Origin: Trichomonas vaginalis G3
Taxonomy: Eukaryota; Parabasalia; Trichomonadida; Trichomonadidae
Length of the DNA stretch: 64,000 bases
NCBI RefSeq assembly: GCF_026262505.1
Contig: NC_067206.1
Coordinates: 40,065,660-40,129,659, forward strand
Reading direction: 5' to 3'
Positions 1 to 10,473 of this stretch are shown here, in pieces. The notes beneath the pieces were generated by a model. It was not told the DNA's origin, did not search any database, and saw only the letters and a program-made list of their open reading frames with translations. The stretch's first letter is position 1, and each line of letters opens with the position of its first letter. The position numbers were made by a program, and so were the translations under genes.

Positions 1-326
1 TTTCACCCTTCTTATATTCTTTCTGTTCGGAAAGATTCATAGCAATACTGAAGAAGTCAATGTTAGAGTTCTTTATGACAGTATAATGAGTATCTTTGAC
101 ATTCACGAAGAAACCCTTTTGTTTCAAAACTACTGCTAACTCTTGTGAAGTATAACGTTTGCGGTCAATGACGATAGCTAATGGTCTGACATACTGACCA
201 AACTTAGATTCTTTCACAAATTCTTGTTAAAGATAACATTAACGTTTGAAGCACCATTGAACTCATTCTTGATGACAGTAGCGAGAGCATTGTATGAAAA
301 GAACTTGCAATCTTGCATGTGTTTCA
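1..326 (-). pseudogene. Small acidic-tailed protein of A1 (partial; SSB-like guess)
   Basis: This is the 5' part of the gene that is whole in element A2 at 34850-35323. It starts on the minus strand at 326 and runs off the window. It is divergent from the polymerase gene that follows. In A2 the product has 157 residues and an acidic tail. The fragment here looks broken. A single-stranded-DNA-binding role is only a guess from that tail and from the position next to PolB. Confidence 0.6.
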
Positions 327-417
327 TTAAAATAAAAATATTAAATTATTTTGAAAAATAACTTAAAAAAATCTAATCTAATTTTTTCAAAAAATATTTT
401 TTTATTTCCTACTAAAG

Positions 418-3400
418 ATGTATCGAAGTTGTCTAAGTTAGAACACTCGGAAATAAAACAACTTCTTACAGAAGCTAACATAGATGTTGCAAAACATTAC
501 GCGACAAACAAAAAGCACTCGCTGACATCCTCAATGACTATAATGGTGCAATAAGTTATGATAGAATTCATGAGTTCATAAAGCCGCAACGCGGCGAGGA
601 CGAAAGTCCATGCAAGAACTTTTCCTTTAAATGACGTTGCTATTGACTTATATCATAGACGTTCAGTACCTCATGAAGTAAGAAGAGAAATGTTTGACAT
701 AACAAATGCAAACGTTGGTGAAACAAGAAGAAGAGACGACACACTGAAACAACAGAGAAGAGAGATGTTTAAAAGTGCTATAGAACAAGTTCGCAAAGCT
801 AACGATGTCATTCGTTCCATTGACGACAAACCAAAAGAAGGTGAGAGATGGTTAAAGAAAGATGAAGAGAATAGGAAGAGAAATGTGAAGTCAGGCAATA
901 GACTCATTGACTTTAACATCGAAGCTTTAGATGAACCAAACAGAGAAATTTACACAAACATTTCGGTAAGGTTTTCATGAGACTCTTAGAGAAGATTAAA
1001 ATAAACTCACAACAGAGATGGATGGTATGTTATAAACTTGGTGGAAAGTATGAATGTTCTACGTTAAACCTCAATAATATTGGAACATTACTACATCAGC
1101 TCTTGAAGGAGAACTTTATATCAGAGATAGAAGCAAATGCCGCAGGTATGTTGAAATGCACTATGACTTCTTCTTGACAAACATAAAGAATCTTACTGAA
1201 ATAAAGATGTATGATTTAACAGAATATGAAGGTTAACGATGTCAGATGTAAGAAAGGCAAACCAAAAAAGAGACCATATAGAGATGAAAGCACACTGACA
1301 AATGACCAGAAAGCCATTTTGGAAGCTCTTAAGCAAACAGGAAACCCAGCACTTATAGAAAGCTTTTGGAAAGATAATGGTGAAAAGAAGTTTTATAAGA
1401 AAGAAGAGCGTCAGTTCTGGAAGTATCTTGCACATTACCTATAAATCTTGAACGCTACCAAATCTTCAATGAACTGAACAAAAGAACTGCAACACTTATG
1501 ACAGAAGACAATTGTTTCGTTTATGCTTGCATTCAGGCTGGAGTAAATGAAGAAACTATTGACCACATGAGAGAAGTCATTCGTGTTAGAGACTTTCCTC
1601 AAGTAAAGTACAAGAAATTTCTGACGCAACAGTTAGCATTTAATGTTACCATTGGTTACTTCAATGACTCAAGATATAATGAAATAAAGAGATACATACC
1701 AAAAGAATGTGAAACTGTTCGAACTATTGACCTACTTCTTGTTGAAGACCACTACATGCTAAACGAAAGACTTCCAATGACAACATACTTCGTCAGAAAT
1801 TACAAAGAAATCTTGAAGGAGTGTGGTGGAATGAACATTGAGAAACAGATGAAAATATATACAAAGAGAGAGAACAAATATGTAGTTCGTTATGATAGAA
1901 CTACACCTATGGGATGTTATGAAAACATTGTGGGAGTGCAAATATTTCGAACCTATTTCTTATGGAGAACTTTTCACATATACGACTGACTTATATAAAC
2001 AGAACCTTGCACCATTTAAAGATTTGACATATGCTCCAAAGTATTGTGTACAACTGAAGAAGAAAGCAGAGTCAAAAGAAGTAAATAAAAATAAGTGCAA
2101 GTTCATTCCTGAGCACGTTTTCTTTGCTGACTTTGAGTGTAGTACCGATGGCTTTCATAAAGCTTTTAACATATGTTACGACAGTGAAGATGGTTCAGTG
2201 AGTGAAAGCATTTGGGGTCAGAACTGTGCAACAGAATTTTTGGAACGACTTCCTGACAAGAGTTTAATATATTCCATAACCTCAGCTATGATATAAATTC
2301 ATCTTAAGACACATGACAGAAGTGAAAGGAACTCCCATCATTAAAGGTTCACGAACAATGCAAATAACTGGCTTATATAAAGGAAGGGCAATTATTATAA
2401 AAGACTCTTACAGTGTGTATAAATAAGAAGCTTAAACTATTTCCTGCTATGTTTAACTTACAAACAGGACCGAAAGAAGTATTTCCATATAACTACTACA
2501 GCAGTACTTTGTTAGCAAATGACAACAGAACTGGTGTCATTTCTGAAGCATGTAAGTTTATCCAGGATGCAGATACATTTATGAAAAACATAGATTCCAT
2601 CAAAGGTTGCAGAATAGATGAAAACCACTTCGACTTAGAAAAATATGCACATTTTATTGCAAACAAGATGTAAGAATTTTAAGAGAAGGTTTTGTAAAGT
2701 TCCGCAATGACTTATTGAAAGAGTTTGATTTAAACGTTTATGACTACGTTAGTATTTGTTCAATTGCTAACAAATTATTTGAGAACAGAGTGTACTTCCC
2801 GAATGGAAATTTATATGACCTCTCAAATAAACCAAGAGAATTTATTTCGAGATGCATTCAAGGTGGAAGATGTATGTTGTCAGATAACATTGAAACAAAG
2901 AGCAAAAAGAAACTCATTGCTGACTTCGACGCTGTTCATTATATCCATCAGCTATAGCAAGACTTTATACTTTAGAAGGAATTCCAAAAGTATGAAGGAT
3001 GAGATGTTAAGCACAGAGTATCTCATGAGACATTTATTCGATGACGACCAAAAGGAACCCATTGGTGAAAAGTTTATGTCTGGCTTCTTTGTTCTCATTA
3101 AGATAACAGAGATTGGAATACATAGACCTTTCCTTTAATAGTTTGTGACCTGAACTAAATCCAGAACTTAACGTTCCCAGAAGTTCAAACACTTGCTGTT
3201 TAATGTATGTTGACCATATAACATTACAAGACCTCATAAAATATCAAGGTGTCAATGTGATGTGTTGCAAGGATACTATTACGATGGAAACAGAGATATT
3301 AGAATAAGAGATGAAGTAAAGAAGTTGTTTGAGTTAAGGTTAAAGTATAAGAAAGAAGGAAATCCTTTGCAAGAAAATATAAAGCTCATTCTGAACAGTA

Positions 3401-4148
3401 TTTATGGCAAAACTATTCTATCTCCTATTGAGTCAAAAATAACCATAGTAAATGACAAAAGATGCTATAAGATATGCCATCAGAAACTACAACCATATAG
3501 TGAAGTTCGAAGGTTTGGATGGTTCAGATAAAACTATTTTCAAGCTAACGAAAAGCATTTGCAGACACTTTAACTTCTGTCCACTTGGTGTAAATATTCT
3601 ATCAATGTCGAAGAGAATAATGTGTGAAGTATTCTGTACTGCTGAAGGACTTAGGAATGGACATCTTTTATAGCGATACGGACAGTATGCATCTCTACAA
3701 TGAAGATATCCCTCGTTTAGCTGAAGAGTTTTGAGAAACGTTATGGAAGAGTTCTCATTGGTAAAAACCTTGGTCAGTTTCATAGTGACTTCGCAGAAAT
3801 AACACCTGGAAAACAAAGTTTAGCATACAAGTCAATATTTTGTGGAAAGAAGACCTACATAGACTTACTCACTAACGATTTAAATGAAGTTGCATTTCAC
3901 TGCAGAATGAAAGGCGTGAAGCAAGATGTTATTGCTTTAACCGCTAATGAAATGTTTCCTGACTCTGTTCAGTGTTTCTATGATGAAGATAAAGGTTAAT
4001 GGTTCCGCAAGGAAAATTTGACAAAGACTCTGAGTTCAGTGTTATGAAGTTATATAAAGCACTTTATGACGGTCAAGAGATTTGGATTTGACTTATGTAA
4101 GTCTTCTAGTCCTTGCTTTGCTGAAAAGTTTAACTTCTCAATAACGAC
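418..4148 (+). pseudogene. Protein-primed family B DNA polymerase of A1 (decayed)
   Basis: This is the replicative polymerase region of element A1, the counterpart of 31024-34760 in A2. Separate short frames still show family B landmarks: an exonuclease I site (ADFEC) near 2,130 and a motif-B-like KLILNSIYGK near 3,385-3,415. Polintons are thought to copy themselves with a protein-primed PolB of this type. The region is heavily decayed, with about ten or more breaks, and cannot make a whole enzyme. It converges on the minor-capsid-like gene at 4279-5132. Confidence 0.85.
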
Positions 4149-4169
4149 TAAAACAAGCTTTATTCGTAA

Positions 4170-4262
4170 GTTGAAGTTCTGAGGTCATTATTTTTGTCAG
4201 CAATGAGGTCATGAATGAGGTCATTTATTTTTGTCAGAAATGAGGTCATTCGTGATAAAAAT
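4170..4262. repeat. ATGAGGTCAT direct repeats between convergent genes
   Basis: The gap between the 3' ends of the polymerase and minor-capsid-like genes holds four copies of a (A)TGAGGTCAT motif separated by ATTTTTGTCAG-type spacers. AATGAGGTCATT is a near-palindrome. The matching gap in A2 (about 30,924-31,000) has the same motif in fewer copies. Its position suggests an mRNA 3'-end signal serving both strands; this is inference. Confidence 0.5.
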
Positions 4263-4278
4263 AAAGCTAGCGTAGATT

Positions 4279-5132
4279 TTACAATACTGCGATGGTAGAG
4301 TTTAAGAGTTGTGCTTCAATGTAGAGACAGTCCTTATGGTCTGGAGGTAAGAACACTGGGCAGTTATGGTCATGAGTGGAGAACATGTCTATCCAAAACT
4401 CACGATTGAAGCCAGTTAATTTATAGTAATTTAGGGTTAGGAAGTGGTGAAGTTCTTGTATGACCAATGAACTCATTTCAACTCCCTTACTTAAGTTTGA
4501 ATATAATATAGTTGCTTTCTATCCCAAATGCCGGTGTTACAATCTTTGAAAATTCATTTTTTCCTCGGAAGCATTGCATCATAATTTGAAAAACATTCTT
4601 GAAATCATCACTTGGTTCAGAGATTTGAAATCTTATACGTAATGGATTTTCTTTCTCTTAGCTACTTCATTGAATGGTGAATATATAACAAACTGACAAT
4701 CATGTGTTCCATCTTCATTTTCATTAAATTCATAATGAAAGTCTATAAGTTGTGGCTGACTACCTTCTTCTTTCAGTTGTGCAAAAAACTCACGTAAAGG
4801 CTGTAAAGTTTGTACTTCAATGTTGAACTTTTTCTCGAACATTTCATTGAAGGAAATCATACATTCTTGTAAAGTTGTATCGTCTTTAAAGTATTTGTAT
4901 ATGTGAATGTTTTGGCGCTTAAAGACTGTTCGTCATTTTCTATCTCGACTTGAAGTATAAAGTCCTTTCTAAATGCACGTGTTATATACATAGATGTTAT
5001 GCCAATGTACTTCTCTTCATTTATGTTCACAATCCAGTCTGTTGGAAACTTAAACGTTACTCTGTTCCCCTTTATTTTGACGTCAGGGTTTTCACTACTG
5101 AACGCAACAGATAAAGGTATTTGTCTATACAT
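4279..5132 (-). pseudogene. Probable minor capsid / virion protein of A1 (broken)
   Basis: The minus-strand gene starts at 5132 with MYRQIPLS. Its N-terminal part has the pattern FPTDWIVNINEEKYIGI, shared with 45449-45868 (YPRHWVEYVGGEKAIEI) and 54736-55806 (LPRDFIEYPASKALEI). One copy of this family is found in A1, A2 and C, and a more distant relative may be at 24209-25057 in B. Presence in every element and position near the ATPase or capsid genes suggest a structural protein, such as a penton or minor capsid protein, but the fold cannot be seen directly. The copy looks broken a few times. Confidence 0.6.
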
Positions 5133-5156
5133 TTAATTCGGATAAAAATAAACCAT

Positions 5157-5417
5157 TTACTCTTTCTTTGCTTCAGCTTCTTTAGCTTTTGCTTCAGCTT
5201 CTTCTCTAGCTTTCTTCGCCAGCAAACGTGGGTTCTTTTGTCTTCCAGCAGCTAATGCAGCAAGTTGTTTTTCACTAAGTTTTCTCTTTGGTCTCTCTGG
5301 CTTTTGTTCTTGTTTTTGTTCCTTCAGTTCGGATAAAATTTGCTCGCGAATTTCTTTCTTCAATGCTTCAACATCTATGACCCCTTGGGTCTTGTCCGTA
5401 GGGCTTGTCTGAGTCAT
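5157..5417 (-). CDS. Small charged helical protein (86 aa), element A1
   Basis: The frame starts at the ATG at 5417 (MTQTSPTDK) rather than further upstream, because the counterpart in A2 (29778-30037) begins at the same place. The product is almost all charged: a Gln/Lys/Glu-rich helix around residues 20-45 followed by a KAREEAEAKAKEAEAKKE tail that should form a single long helix or coiled coil. It is divergent from 5463, with about 45 bp between the starts. It could be a DNA-packaging or scaffold-type protein; the function is unknown. Confidence 0.6.
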   Translation of the reverse strand: MTQTSPTDKTQGVIDVEALKKEIREQILSELKEQKQEQKPERPKRKLSEKQLAALAAGRQKNPRLLAKKAREEAEAKAKEAEAKKE

Positions 5418-5462
5418 TTGACTGCAGATAAAAAACAAAATTAAAACTTTAACCGATGTAAA

Positions 5463-5893
5463 ATGAGCTTGTCAAAATCAGAGCGAGAGTCTATTATATT
5501 AAATGACGCAAGAGGAATACAACATCCTTTCTATTATGTAAGTCAGAGTAAAGATGGTAAAATATACGTAAGAAAAAGAAAGGTTCCATTAGCGAATGCA
5601 GAGAGCGACAACATTAAGGTGTATGGCAAGGGTGAAGCACGAAGCCATATAAAACCTTCTGTTCAAACTGAAAAGTCAATAGAACAGAAGAAAAGAAGCC
5701 AGATGTACTTTCAATAACGAACCAAGAGCTTATTGCAAAGTTCGTGAATTTCATTGAAAAACAAACCGAGTCAAAGAACCCTGACCCACCAGTGAAAGAA
5801 GTTGAGACAAAAGAGAATGTACAGTTCATTGAAAATGTCAAGAAACAACTTCCACCACGAATGCCAAGAAGAAGAGTGAGAATAATGAAGTAA
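5463..5893 (+). pseudogene. Small conserved protein of A1 (broken)
   Basis: The frame begins MSLSKSERES and carries an N-terminal block (SIILNDAR, then KIYVRKRK) that resembles 20596-20811 in element B (NSIIESAR, then TASISKRNR). The family is therefore shared between two Polinton lineages. The A2 copy is at 29296-29732 in inverted orientation. The downstream part is proline- and lysine-rich. The gene lies directly before the major capsid gene on the same strand. It looks broken about once. Function is unknown. Confidence 0.55.
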
Positions 5894-5919
5894 ATAGATA
5901 TTTTTATCGAAGTAAATAC

Positions 5920-7494
5920 ATGCAGAACGAACAGTTAAACGAATTTACTCCAGCAGAGCATATTCATCAGATTCGCTCATATTTCGATATCATAGACAAT
6001 GCAGTTCAAATTGGTGACACTAATAGAAAATATTCTGACGCAAAGATTCCATCACAACCTGGAACTGCTAAAGATAACACATGGGTAACATTCAATCTCT
6101 CACCTCCTGGTGAAAATATGTTGGACCTTTACAATACATTCATTACGTATAAAATGGAAGGTCAATTTATTGCAGATAAAGAAATTGGTTCAGGTTCCAA
6201 TAAAACAAACCCACCAGGATTTTGGATTGGTTTCGATGACGCTTTCTATGCAGTTGCTGGATATCAAATCCTTGCAAATGGTCGTATCGTATATTCTCAA
6301 GACAACGCAAGAGAAGAAGCATATATAACTTCAAACTCACAAACTACCGAACAAATAAAGAAAGTAGATGTTTTCTCAAAGACTCGACATGAAGATGTAT
6401 GGAGTCATTCGGGAACATGCAGAACAGGACAAATTGTTAGTGGTCCAATTACAGCAGGAAAATCATTTGATTTTAAGCTTCGTTTAAGAATTCCTGTTAG
6501 AAAGTTTTTACCATTAGAAGCTATAAGATTTATTCCTGCATTTGCTGGTAACATTCAGCTTAAAGTAAAGTTCAGTAGCGACGCATTACAATGCACATCT
6601 ATATCTGTAAATGATATCATTGCTTTCAATCCAACTCTTAAAGTTGCATTTGCTTCAGATTCAAATCCACCGACAAATAAATTTGTTCCATGGAATGAAC
6701 CATTCACTATGATAACGAAGGCAGTAGAAGCTAGTGGAACAGTTACTATTACAACTGTAACCCAGCAACTATTTCGAACAAAGATGGATTTTAATGAATG
6801 TTTCATTCATCCAAAGTCATTCTCTTTAGACCCTAACATTTATACAGAACTTGTAGAACATTATACAAACGAGGCTTTATGTTTTCCTGTTAAAGTTATG
6901 GATTGGATTCCTATGGACGGTTCATTCTCAAAGAATACAGATAGTTCAAGTGCAACATTTACAGCAGCTTATACGCCTATTAATGTTAAAAGTATTTGGG
7001 CACTATTTAGAAAGAAAGACAACTATTATGTTAATTTTGAGAACCCTAAGTTTAAATATCTTCAGCTTTCCATGGGAGCTTATGGAAATATGCCTGCAGA
7101 ACCTGAAAAATCATATGGACCTGTATTTTATGAAATGGTTGCGAACGCTTGCAATACAAACAATGATATGATTGGATTTAATGAAGATGTTATGAGGTCA
7201 TTGGTGGATGATGGTAGTGTGGAACATAAATGGGATAGCTATGACAACACACATTTCTTATGTGGTTTTCCAACAGAAGTGGACTTTTGCTTCCAGCAAG
7301 GTCAAACATCTACTGCTCCAATAACATACAAATTGTCTGTTAAAGGACCTATTGAACTAGCAACTGAAAACGTACCAAAGCCACTTATTGGATTTATGAG
7401 GGATTGTTGCTTTGCAATACAAGTAAGACAGTCAGGCATACCAATAATAAGACTTGACGACTATAACTTAGCAACTGACGACAGTGAGGAATAA
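5920..7494 (+). CDS. Polinton major capsid protein, double jelly roll (A1)
   Basis: This 524-residue frame is open from ATG to stop. It is the largest structural gene of the element and has the length and beta-rich composition expected of a Polinton double-jelly-roll major capsid protein. Features are a conserved N-terminal region with PGTAKDNTWVTFNLSPPG, an aromatic-rich GFWIGFDDAFYAVAGYQI segment near residue 105, and a second half with INVKSIWALFRKKDNYY. The A2 copy (27695-29268) is nearly identical. The B fragment at 8918-9559 shows the same ADTMFVLFRR...YSCFYNP pattern as this second half. The assignment rests on pattern, length and context; no structure comparison was possible. Confidence 0.8.
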   Translation: MQNEQLNEFTPAEHIHQIRSYFDIIDNAVQIGDTNRKYSDAKIPSQPGTAKDNTWVTFNLSPPGENMLDLYNTFITYKMEGQFIADKEIGSGSNKTNPPGFWIGFDDAFYAVAGYQILANGRIVYSQDNAREEAYITSNSQTTEQIKKVDVFSKTRHEDVWSHSGTCRTGQIVSGPITAGKSFDFKLRLRIPVRKFLPLEAIRFIPAFAGNIQLKVKFSSDALQCTSISVNDIIAFNPTLKVAFASDSNPPTNKFVPWNEPFTMITKAVEASGTVTITTVTQQLFRTKMDFNECFIHPKSFSLDPNIYTELVEHYTNEALCFPVKVMDWIPMDGSFSKNTDSSSATFTAAYTPINVKSIWALFRKKDNYYVNFENPKFKYLQLSMGAYGNMPAEPEKSYGPVFYEMVANACNTNNDMIGFNEDVMRSLVDDGSVEHKWDSYDNTHFLCGFPTEVDFCFQQGQTSTAPITYKLSVKGPIELATENVPKPLIGFMRDCCFAIQVRQSGIPIIRLDDYNLATDDSEE

Positions 7495-7523
7495 AGGATG
7501 AACGTTTATTTTAAAGCTTATAA

Positions 7524-7980
7524 ATGAGTTCTTCATCAAGCTCTCGTGAACCTTCACCATCTATGAAACAAACTTTACCAAACGATTATGGAGCACCTAT
7601 TGAATATTTCTTACGAGCTGCACAATGGCAAAGAGCAGTCTCACCAAGGTTAGGTGTTCCACCAGCTCCTGTCAAAAATAGCATTTGGTCAAGTCCTTAT
7701 ATAAATATGGTCTCCCACTAGGTTTGCTAGCTACAGCAGGAGCAGTAATGATGTTGAAAAGAAATAAAGCAAATGTTGTAAATAATACTGAAGTAGCTGA
7801 AGTTAAACAAACTCCGACACCATCGCCAAAACCAACGCCTTCACAAACAACACCTTCAATGACTCCTGAACCTATGGAATACAAACTCCTGTTCAAAAGT
7901 CAACTCCTAAACCGACTCCAACATTTAAACCAGAACCTACACCACAAATAAATCGTAAAACTCCTGCGTTTCCTTACTGA
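7524..7980 (+). pseudogene. Thr/Pro-rich membrane-anchored small protein of A1 (broken)
   Basis: This is the counterpart of the 146-residue protein at 27224-27664 in A2. It begins with a Ser-rich MSSSSSSREPSPS stretch, has a hydrophobic segment (GLPLGLLATAGAVMMLKR) and ends in a TPTPSPKPTP-type tail. It lies 30 bp after the capsid gene on the same strand. The A1 copy looks broken about once. It may be a virion or membrane protein; its function is unknown. Confidence 0.55.
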
Positions 7981-8028
7981 AAAAATAACGTTATTTTTAT
8001 TTAATATTAAAATTTTTATTTGATTGAA

Positions 8029-8265
8029 ATGACGACTAAAGTCACTGAAGCAATGAAACAAAAGTTTTTGGTAGAATACATTAAATCAGGAACTATTCCA
8101 GAAGGTTTTTACATTCATACTATGAAGGATGGTAGAGTTCAGTTTAGAAAGATAAAGCAACCATTAGATAAAGAAGGAATTTTGAGAAAGATTAAACTTC
8201 ATGAGGACAACATTGCTGAACTTAAGAAGAAGTTAGAAGAGTTGGATAAAGGAAGAGAGTTATAA
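8029..8265 (+). CDS. Conserved 78-aa protein, element A1
   Basis: The ATG at 8029 follows a T-rich leader. The protein has a central block [21 protein letters not shown] followed by a helical coiled-coil-like tail of about 30 residues. The same protein occurs in element C at 60588-60824 ([20 protein letters not shown]) and in A2 at 26940-27175. Conservation across distant elements makes it a genuine core gene. Its small size, with a beta-like block and a helical tail, suggests a regulatory or virion-assembly role, but none can be assigned. Confidence 0.7.
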   Translation: MTTKVTEAMKQKFLVEYIKSGTIPEGFYIHTMKDGRVQFRKIKQPLDKEGILRKIKLHEDNIAELKKKLEELDKGREL

Positions 8266-8269
8266 AGCA

Positions 8270-8917
8270 ATGAATTCAACAGGGTAGAAATGAGGTTAGA
8301 AATCGGGTTAGAAATCGGGTTAGATCTCACCACTTCACCTAAATTTATTTTTGTGCTATGTTTTCATACGTGTGAGGGTGGTGATATCATTTATTTTTTA
8401 TTTTATTTTTTAAAATTATTTTTATTTTATTTGGATGTAATGACAGAACAAAAGCAACTCATACAAATCAAAACATATAACAAACATACATTTAAACATT
8501 TATTCTTCCTTCCTGAGCATAACATGTTCTTTCAAATACATCCGAGACCAGTTGACTTTTCATTGACTGTTTATAAAGATAGAAATAGTTATATCATTAA
8601 ACCATACGATGACGAAGGTAAGTTATGTAAATTGTACGTTAAGAAGTTAGAGAAAGTTTATGGCTTCAAGTATGACTACAATAGGGTTAACACTGATGAT
8701 GAAGATATTGAGGAAAATTTATGAGAACATTAGTGAAGTTGTTAGTGAGAACGATAGTGAGGTGAAATTGTTGGCGGCTTTGTAAATATTTAAGGTTAAG
8801 TTAGTTTTTGCGTTCATGTTGTAAAATATACGTTAACGGTTTTGTAAAGTGTCAAATTCACAAGTATTGGGTATGGTGGAACGCAGTGCCACCATACCCA
8901 AGACTTGTATACTAACT
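8270..8917. repeat. Terminal inverted repeat of A1 (right end)
   Basis: Read inward from 8917 the terminus starts AGTTAGTATACAAGTC and forms a hairpin: GGGTATGGTGG pairs with CCACCATACCC around a short loop, flanked by CAAGT/ACTTG. Further in come AAATATTTACAAA and AACGTATATTTTAC blocks that are the same in the A2 TIRs, then a GATCTCACC palindrome half near 8319-8332. The TIR contains one gene (8440-8724) that differs from the gene in the A2 TIRs. The matching left TIR is outside the window. Confidence 0.8.
8440..8724 (+). CDS. TIR-encoded 94-aa protein, element A1
   Basis: The ATG at 8440 (MTEQKQLIQ) is preferred over the in-frame ATG at 8290, because the region 8290-8430 is the non-coding palindrome and leader conserved in A2. 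The product is soluble-looking, aromatic- and lysine-rich with an acidic C-terminus (NTDDEDIEENL). A2 keeps the first five codons (MTEQK) in the same place but carries a different gene in the rest of the slot. It may be an accessory or early gene; no family is recognised. Confidence 0.6.
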   Translation: MTEQKQLIQIKTYNKHTFKHLFFLPEHNMFFQIHPRPVDFSLTVYKDRNSYIIKPYDDEGKLCKLYVKKLEKVYGFKYDYNRVNTDDEDIEENL

Positions 8918-9559
8918 CAAATATCTGTCAAAGACTTTGCAGGTGAAGTTGGAAACCAAAATCCAGGAGCCGCAGGTGCAAGAACAGATATTGCGTTAAC
9001 AACTGCAATGAAACATGCAGATACTATGTTTGTACTGTTCAGACGAACTATAAATGACTATTCTTGTTTCTACAACCCTGGTATTAAATATCATATAAAC
9101 ATAGATGGCAAATATTATCCAAGAGAAGAATATTCTACAGTTGAGGATATGAGGTCATACAACTTGACATTAGATGCTATGAACTTTAACAACAACTTCA
9201 CAACAACCATTAACCCTGAAATGCAAAGTTCTATTATGCCATATGTGAAAGTATGGACTCATACAGGAGGTCAAAAAACTCAATATACAAATGGAGACCG
9301 TTCAAACTTTTGGCTTGGCATTCCATTTGCTGACTCAGAAGACTTTATGGGTGGTATTTCAACTGTTGGTACAGTTCAAATACAATATACTGGTGACAGA
9401 GACGGTCCAGATGAATTGAGAGCAAAGAAGTTTACAAAACCAATAGCACTTTTCACGGAAGATGCTCTTTTGAAGATTCGTTCGATGAAACCTGCTGGGG
9501 CTCCTCAGATTGGCATAACGACAGCTTCCATCGAGCAGATTTTGGCAGCAGGTCAGTAA
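8918..9559 (+). pseudogene. Major capsid protein of B, part beyond the A1 insertion
   Basis: The frame continues straight out of the A1 terminus, so its apparent first residues belong to the TIR. The remaining 210 or so residues resemble the second half of the A-family capsid protein: ADTMFVLFRRTINDYSCFYNPGI matches the WALFRKKDNYYVNFENP region, followed by a similar MRSYNL...FNNN stretch. This supports a double-jelly-roll capsid of a diverged type. The rest of the gene should lie before the window, on the far side of A1. Confidence 0.7.
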
Positions 9560-9872
9560 GTTGTTCTTGAACTGACTTCTCTCCGTCAAATATTGATAGT
9601 ACGCCAGTTTTGACATAATATTGTATTATAAACTTTCCTTTAGTAATATCGGTCAGTTTTGAAGTTATATTTTTGTCTGCTTCAAGAACTTTCACCATTT
9701 CAGTTATACCAACTTTCTTTGCTTTATGAAAATATTTAGGTTCAGCAAAGACTGCTATTCTATAACATTTTCCATTGTTTGTGTAAAGAACTATTTTGTC
9801 AATGTATTTGTATTGTTTGTGAGTATAAACTTTGTTCTGCTTCAATTCAATAAGATATCCGAATACGTCCAT
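9453..9872 (-). CDS. Hypothetical protein, 139 aa (element B)
   Basis: This minus-strand frame starts MDVFGYLIELK and overlaps the end of the capsid gene tail to tail by about 107 bp. It is divergent from 9891, with only 18 bp between the starts, in a typical shared-promoter layout. The N-terminal two thirds look like a compact alpha/beta domain; the C-terminus is low-complexity (SSNESSKEHL). No family is recognised. Confidence 0.55.
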   Translation of the reverse strand: MDVFGYLIELKQNKVYTHKQYKYIDKIVLYTNNGKCYRIAVFAEPKYFHKAKKVGITEMVKVLEADKNITSKLTDITKGKFIIQYYVKTGVLSIFDGEKSVQEQLTDLLPKSARWKLSLCQSEEPQQVSSNESSKEHLP

Positions 9873-9890
9873 CTTTTTATTCTAAGTAAA

Positions 9891-10469
9891 ATGTCATTTC
9901 CGAAAAATAGAAGCGTAAGTGTTTCAAAAGGTTTAATGGCAGTGGCAGATGTGAAGTTAAATTCACCAACTCAAACAAACAGTCAAAGTGTTGTTGTCAA
10001 TGTCAAAGACAGAGATGTTGAAGTGGGGAAACCATACGAAGACGAAGATGGTATAACAATTGTTCCTGTAAAAGAACCAACATATCCTGAAGTTAACAGA
10101 GACTTAAGTTCTGTTGCAGATATTCGAAACGACTACCAACAACTGAAAGACAAACTTCAAACTCAGGAGAATATTTGTCAAGCTTTAAGTATAATGTTAA
10201 ATTTGGTCGAACACAACCCTGTAAAAGTGAACTCATATGTCATTGCACCTCATGAAGTTTTGAAAGAACTATTGAAACTTTTGACAGAGGCAGACGATAT
10301 AAACATCAAAGAAATAGAACTCAACATTAGTTGCTGTGGTGTTTCATATAATGTCATTGACAAGATATACGTTATGAAAGGAGGTGAAACGTTGAACTTA
10401 AAATATAGTTTCCCAGACGTTATAAAAATATTTGACGACCACAACATTTCATTAAAATTTATTTGCTAA
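9891..10469 (+). CDS. Conserved Polinton virion-type protein (B copy)
   Basis: The ATG at 9891 (MSFPKNRSVSVSKG) is preferred to an upstream in-frame ATG because it follows a TTTTATTCTAAGTAAA leader like other genes here. A disordered N-terminus of about 75 residues leads to a C-terminal domain with ELNISCCGVSYNVIDKIYV and a LKYSFPDV...LKFIC end. The same domain is seen in A2 (43510-43734, PEIECCGQTP) and C (62224-62805, PDITCCGIPP), so the family spans three elements. It sits 4 bp before 10474. Role unknown; context suggests virion assembly. Confidence 0.65.
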   Translation: MSFPKNRSVSVSKGLMAVADVKLNSPTQTNSQSVVVNVKDRDVEVGKPYEDEDGITIVPVKEPTYPEVNRDLSSVADIRNDYQQLKDKLQTQENICQALSIMLNLVEHNPVKVNSYVIAPHEVLKELLKLLTEADDINIKEIELNISCCGVSYNVIDKIYVMKGGETLNLKYSFPDVIKIFDDHNISLKFIC

Positions 10470-10473
10470 GTAA

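Larger units (their letters stand above)
1..8917. mobile_element. Maverick/Polinton A1 (partial, inserted in element B)
   Basis: This is one end of a Polinton whose other end lies before the window. In order it holds part of a small acidic-tailed protein gene, a family B DNA polymerase, a minor-capsid-like gene, small virion-like genes, the major capsid gene and a TIR. The same genes recur in the opposite orientation at 26,094-35,323 (element A2) with very high similarity, so the copy is young. The right end is set by the terminus ending ACTAACT at 8917, which matches A2's terminus, and by the resumption of element B's capsid frame straight after it. The element is broken: the polymerase has roughly ten or more breaks and several small genes have one, while the capsid gene is open throughout. 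Confidence 0.88.

Noticed and set aside
8849-8917. N-terminus of the 236-residue capsid frame
   Set aside because: These codons are A1's terminal repeat read through into element B's frame; the GTG start is an accident.
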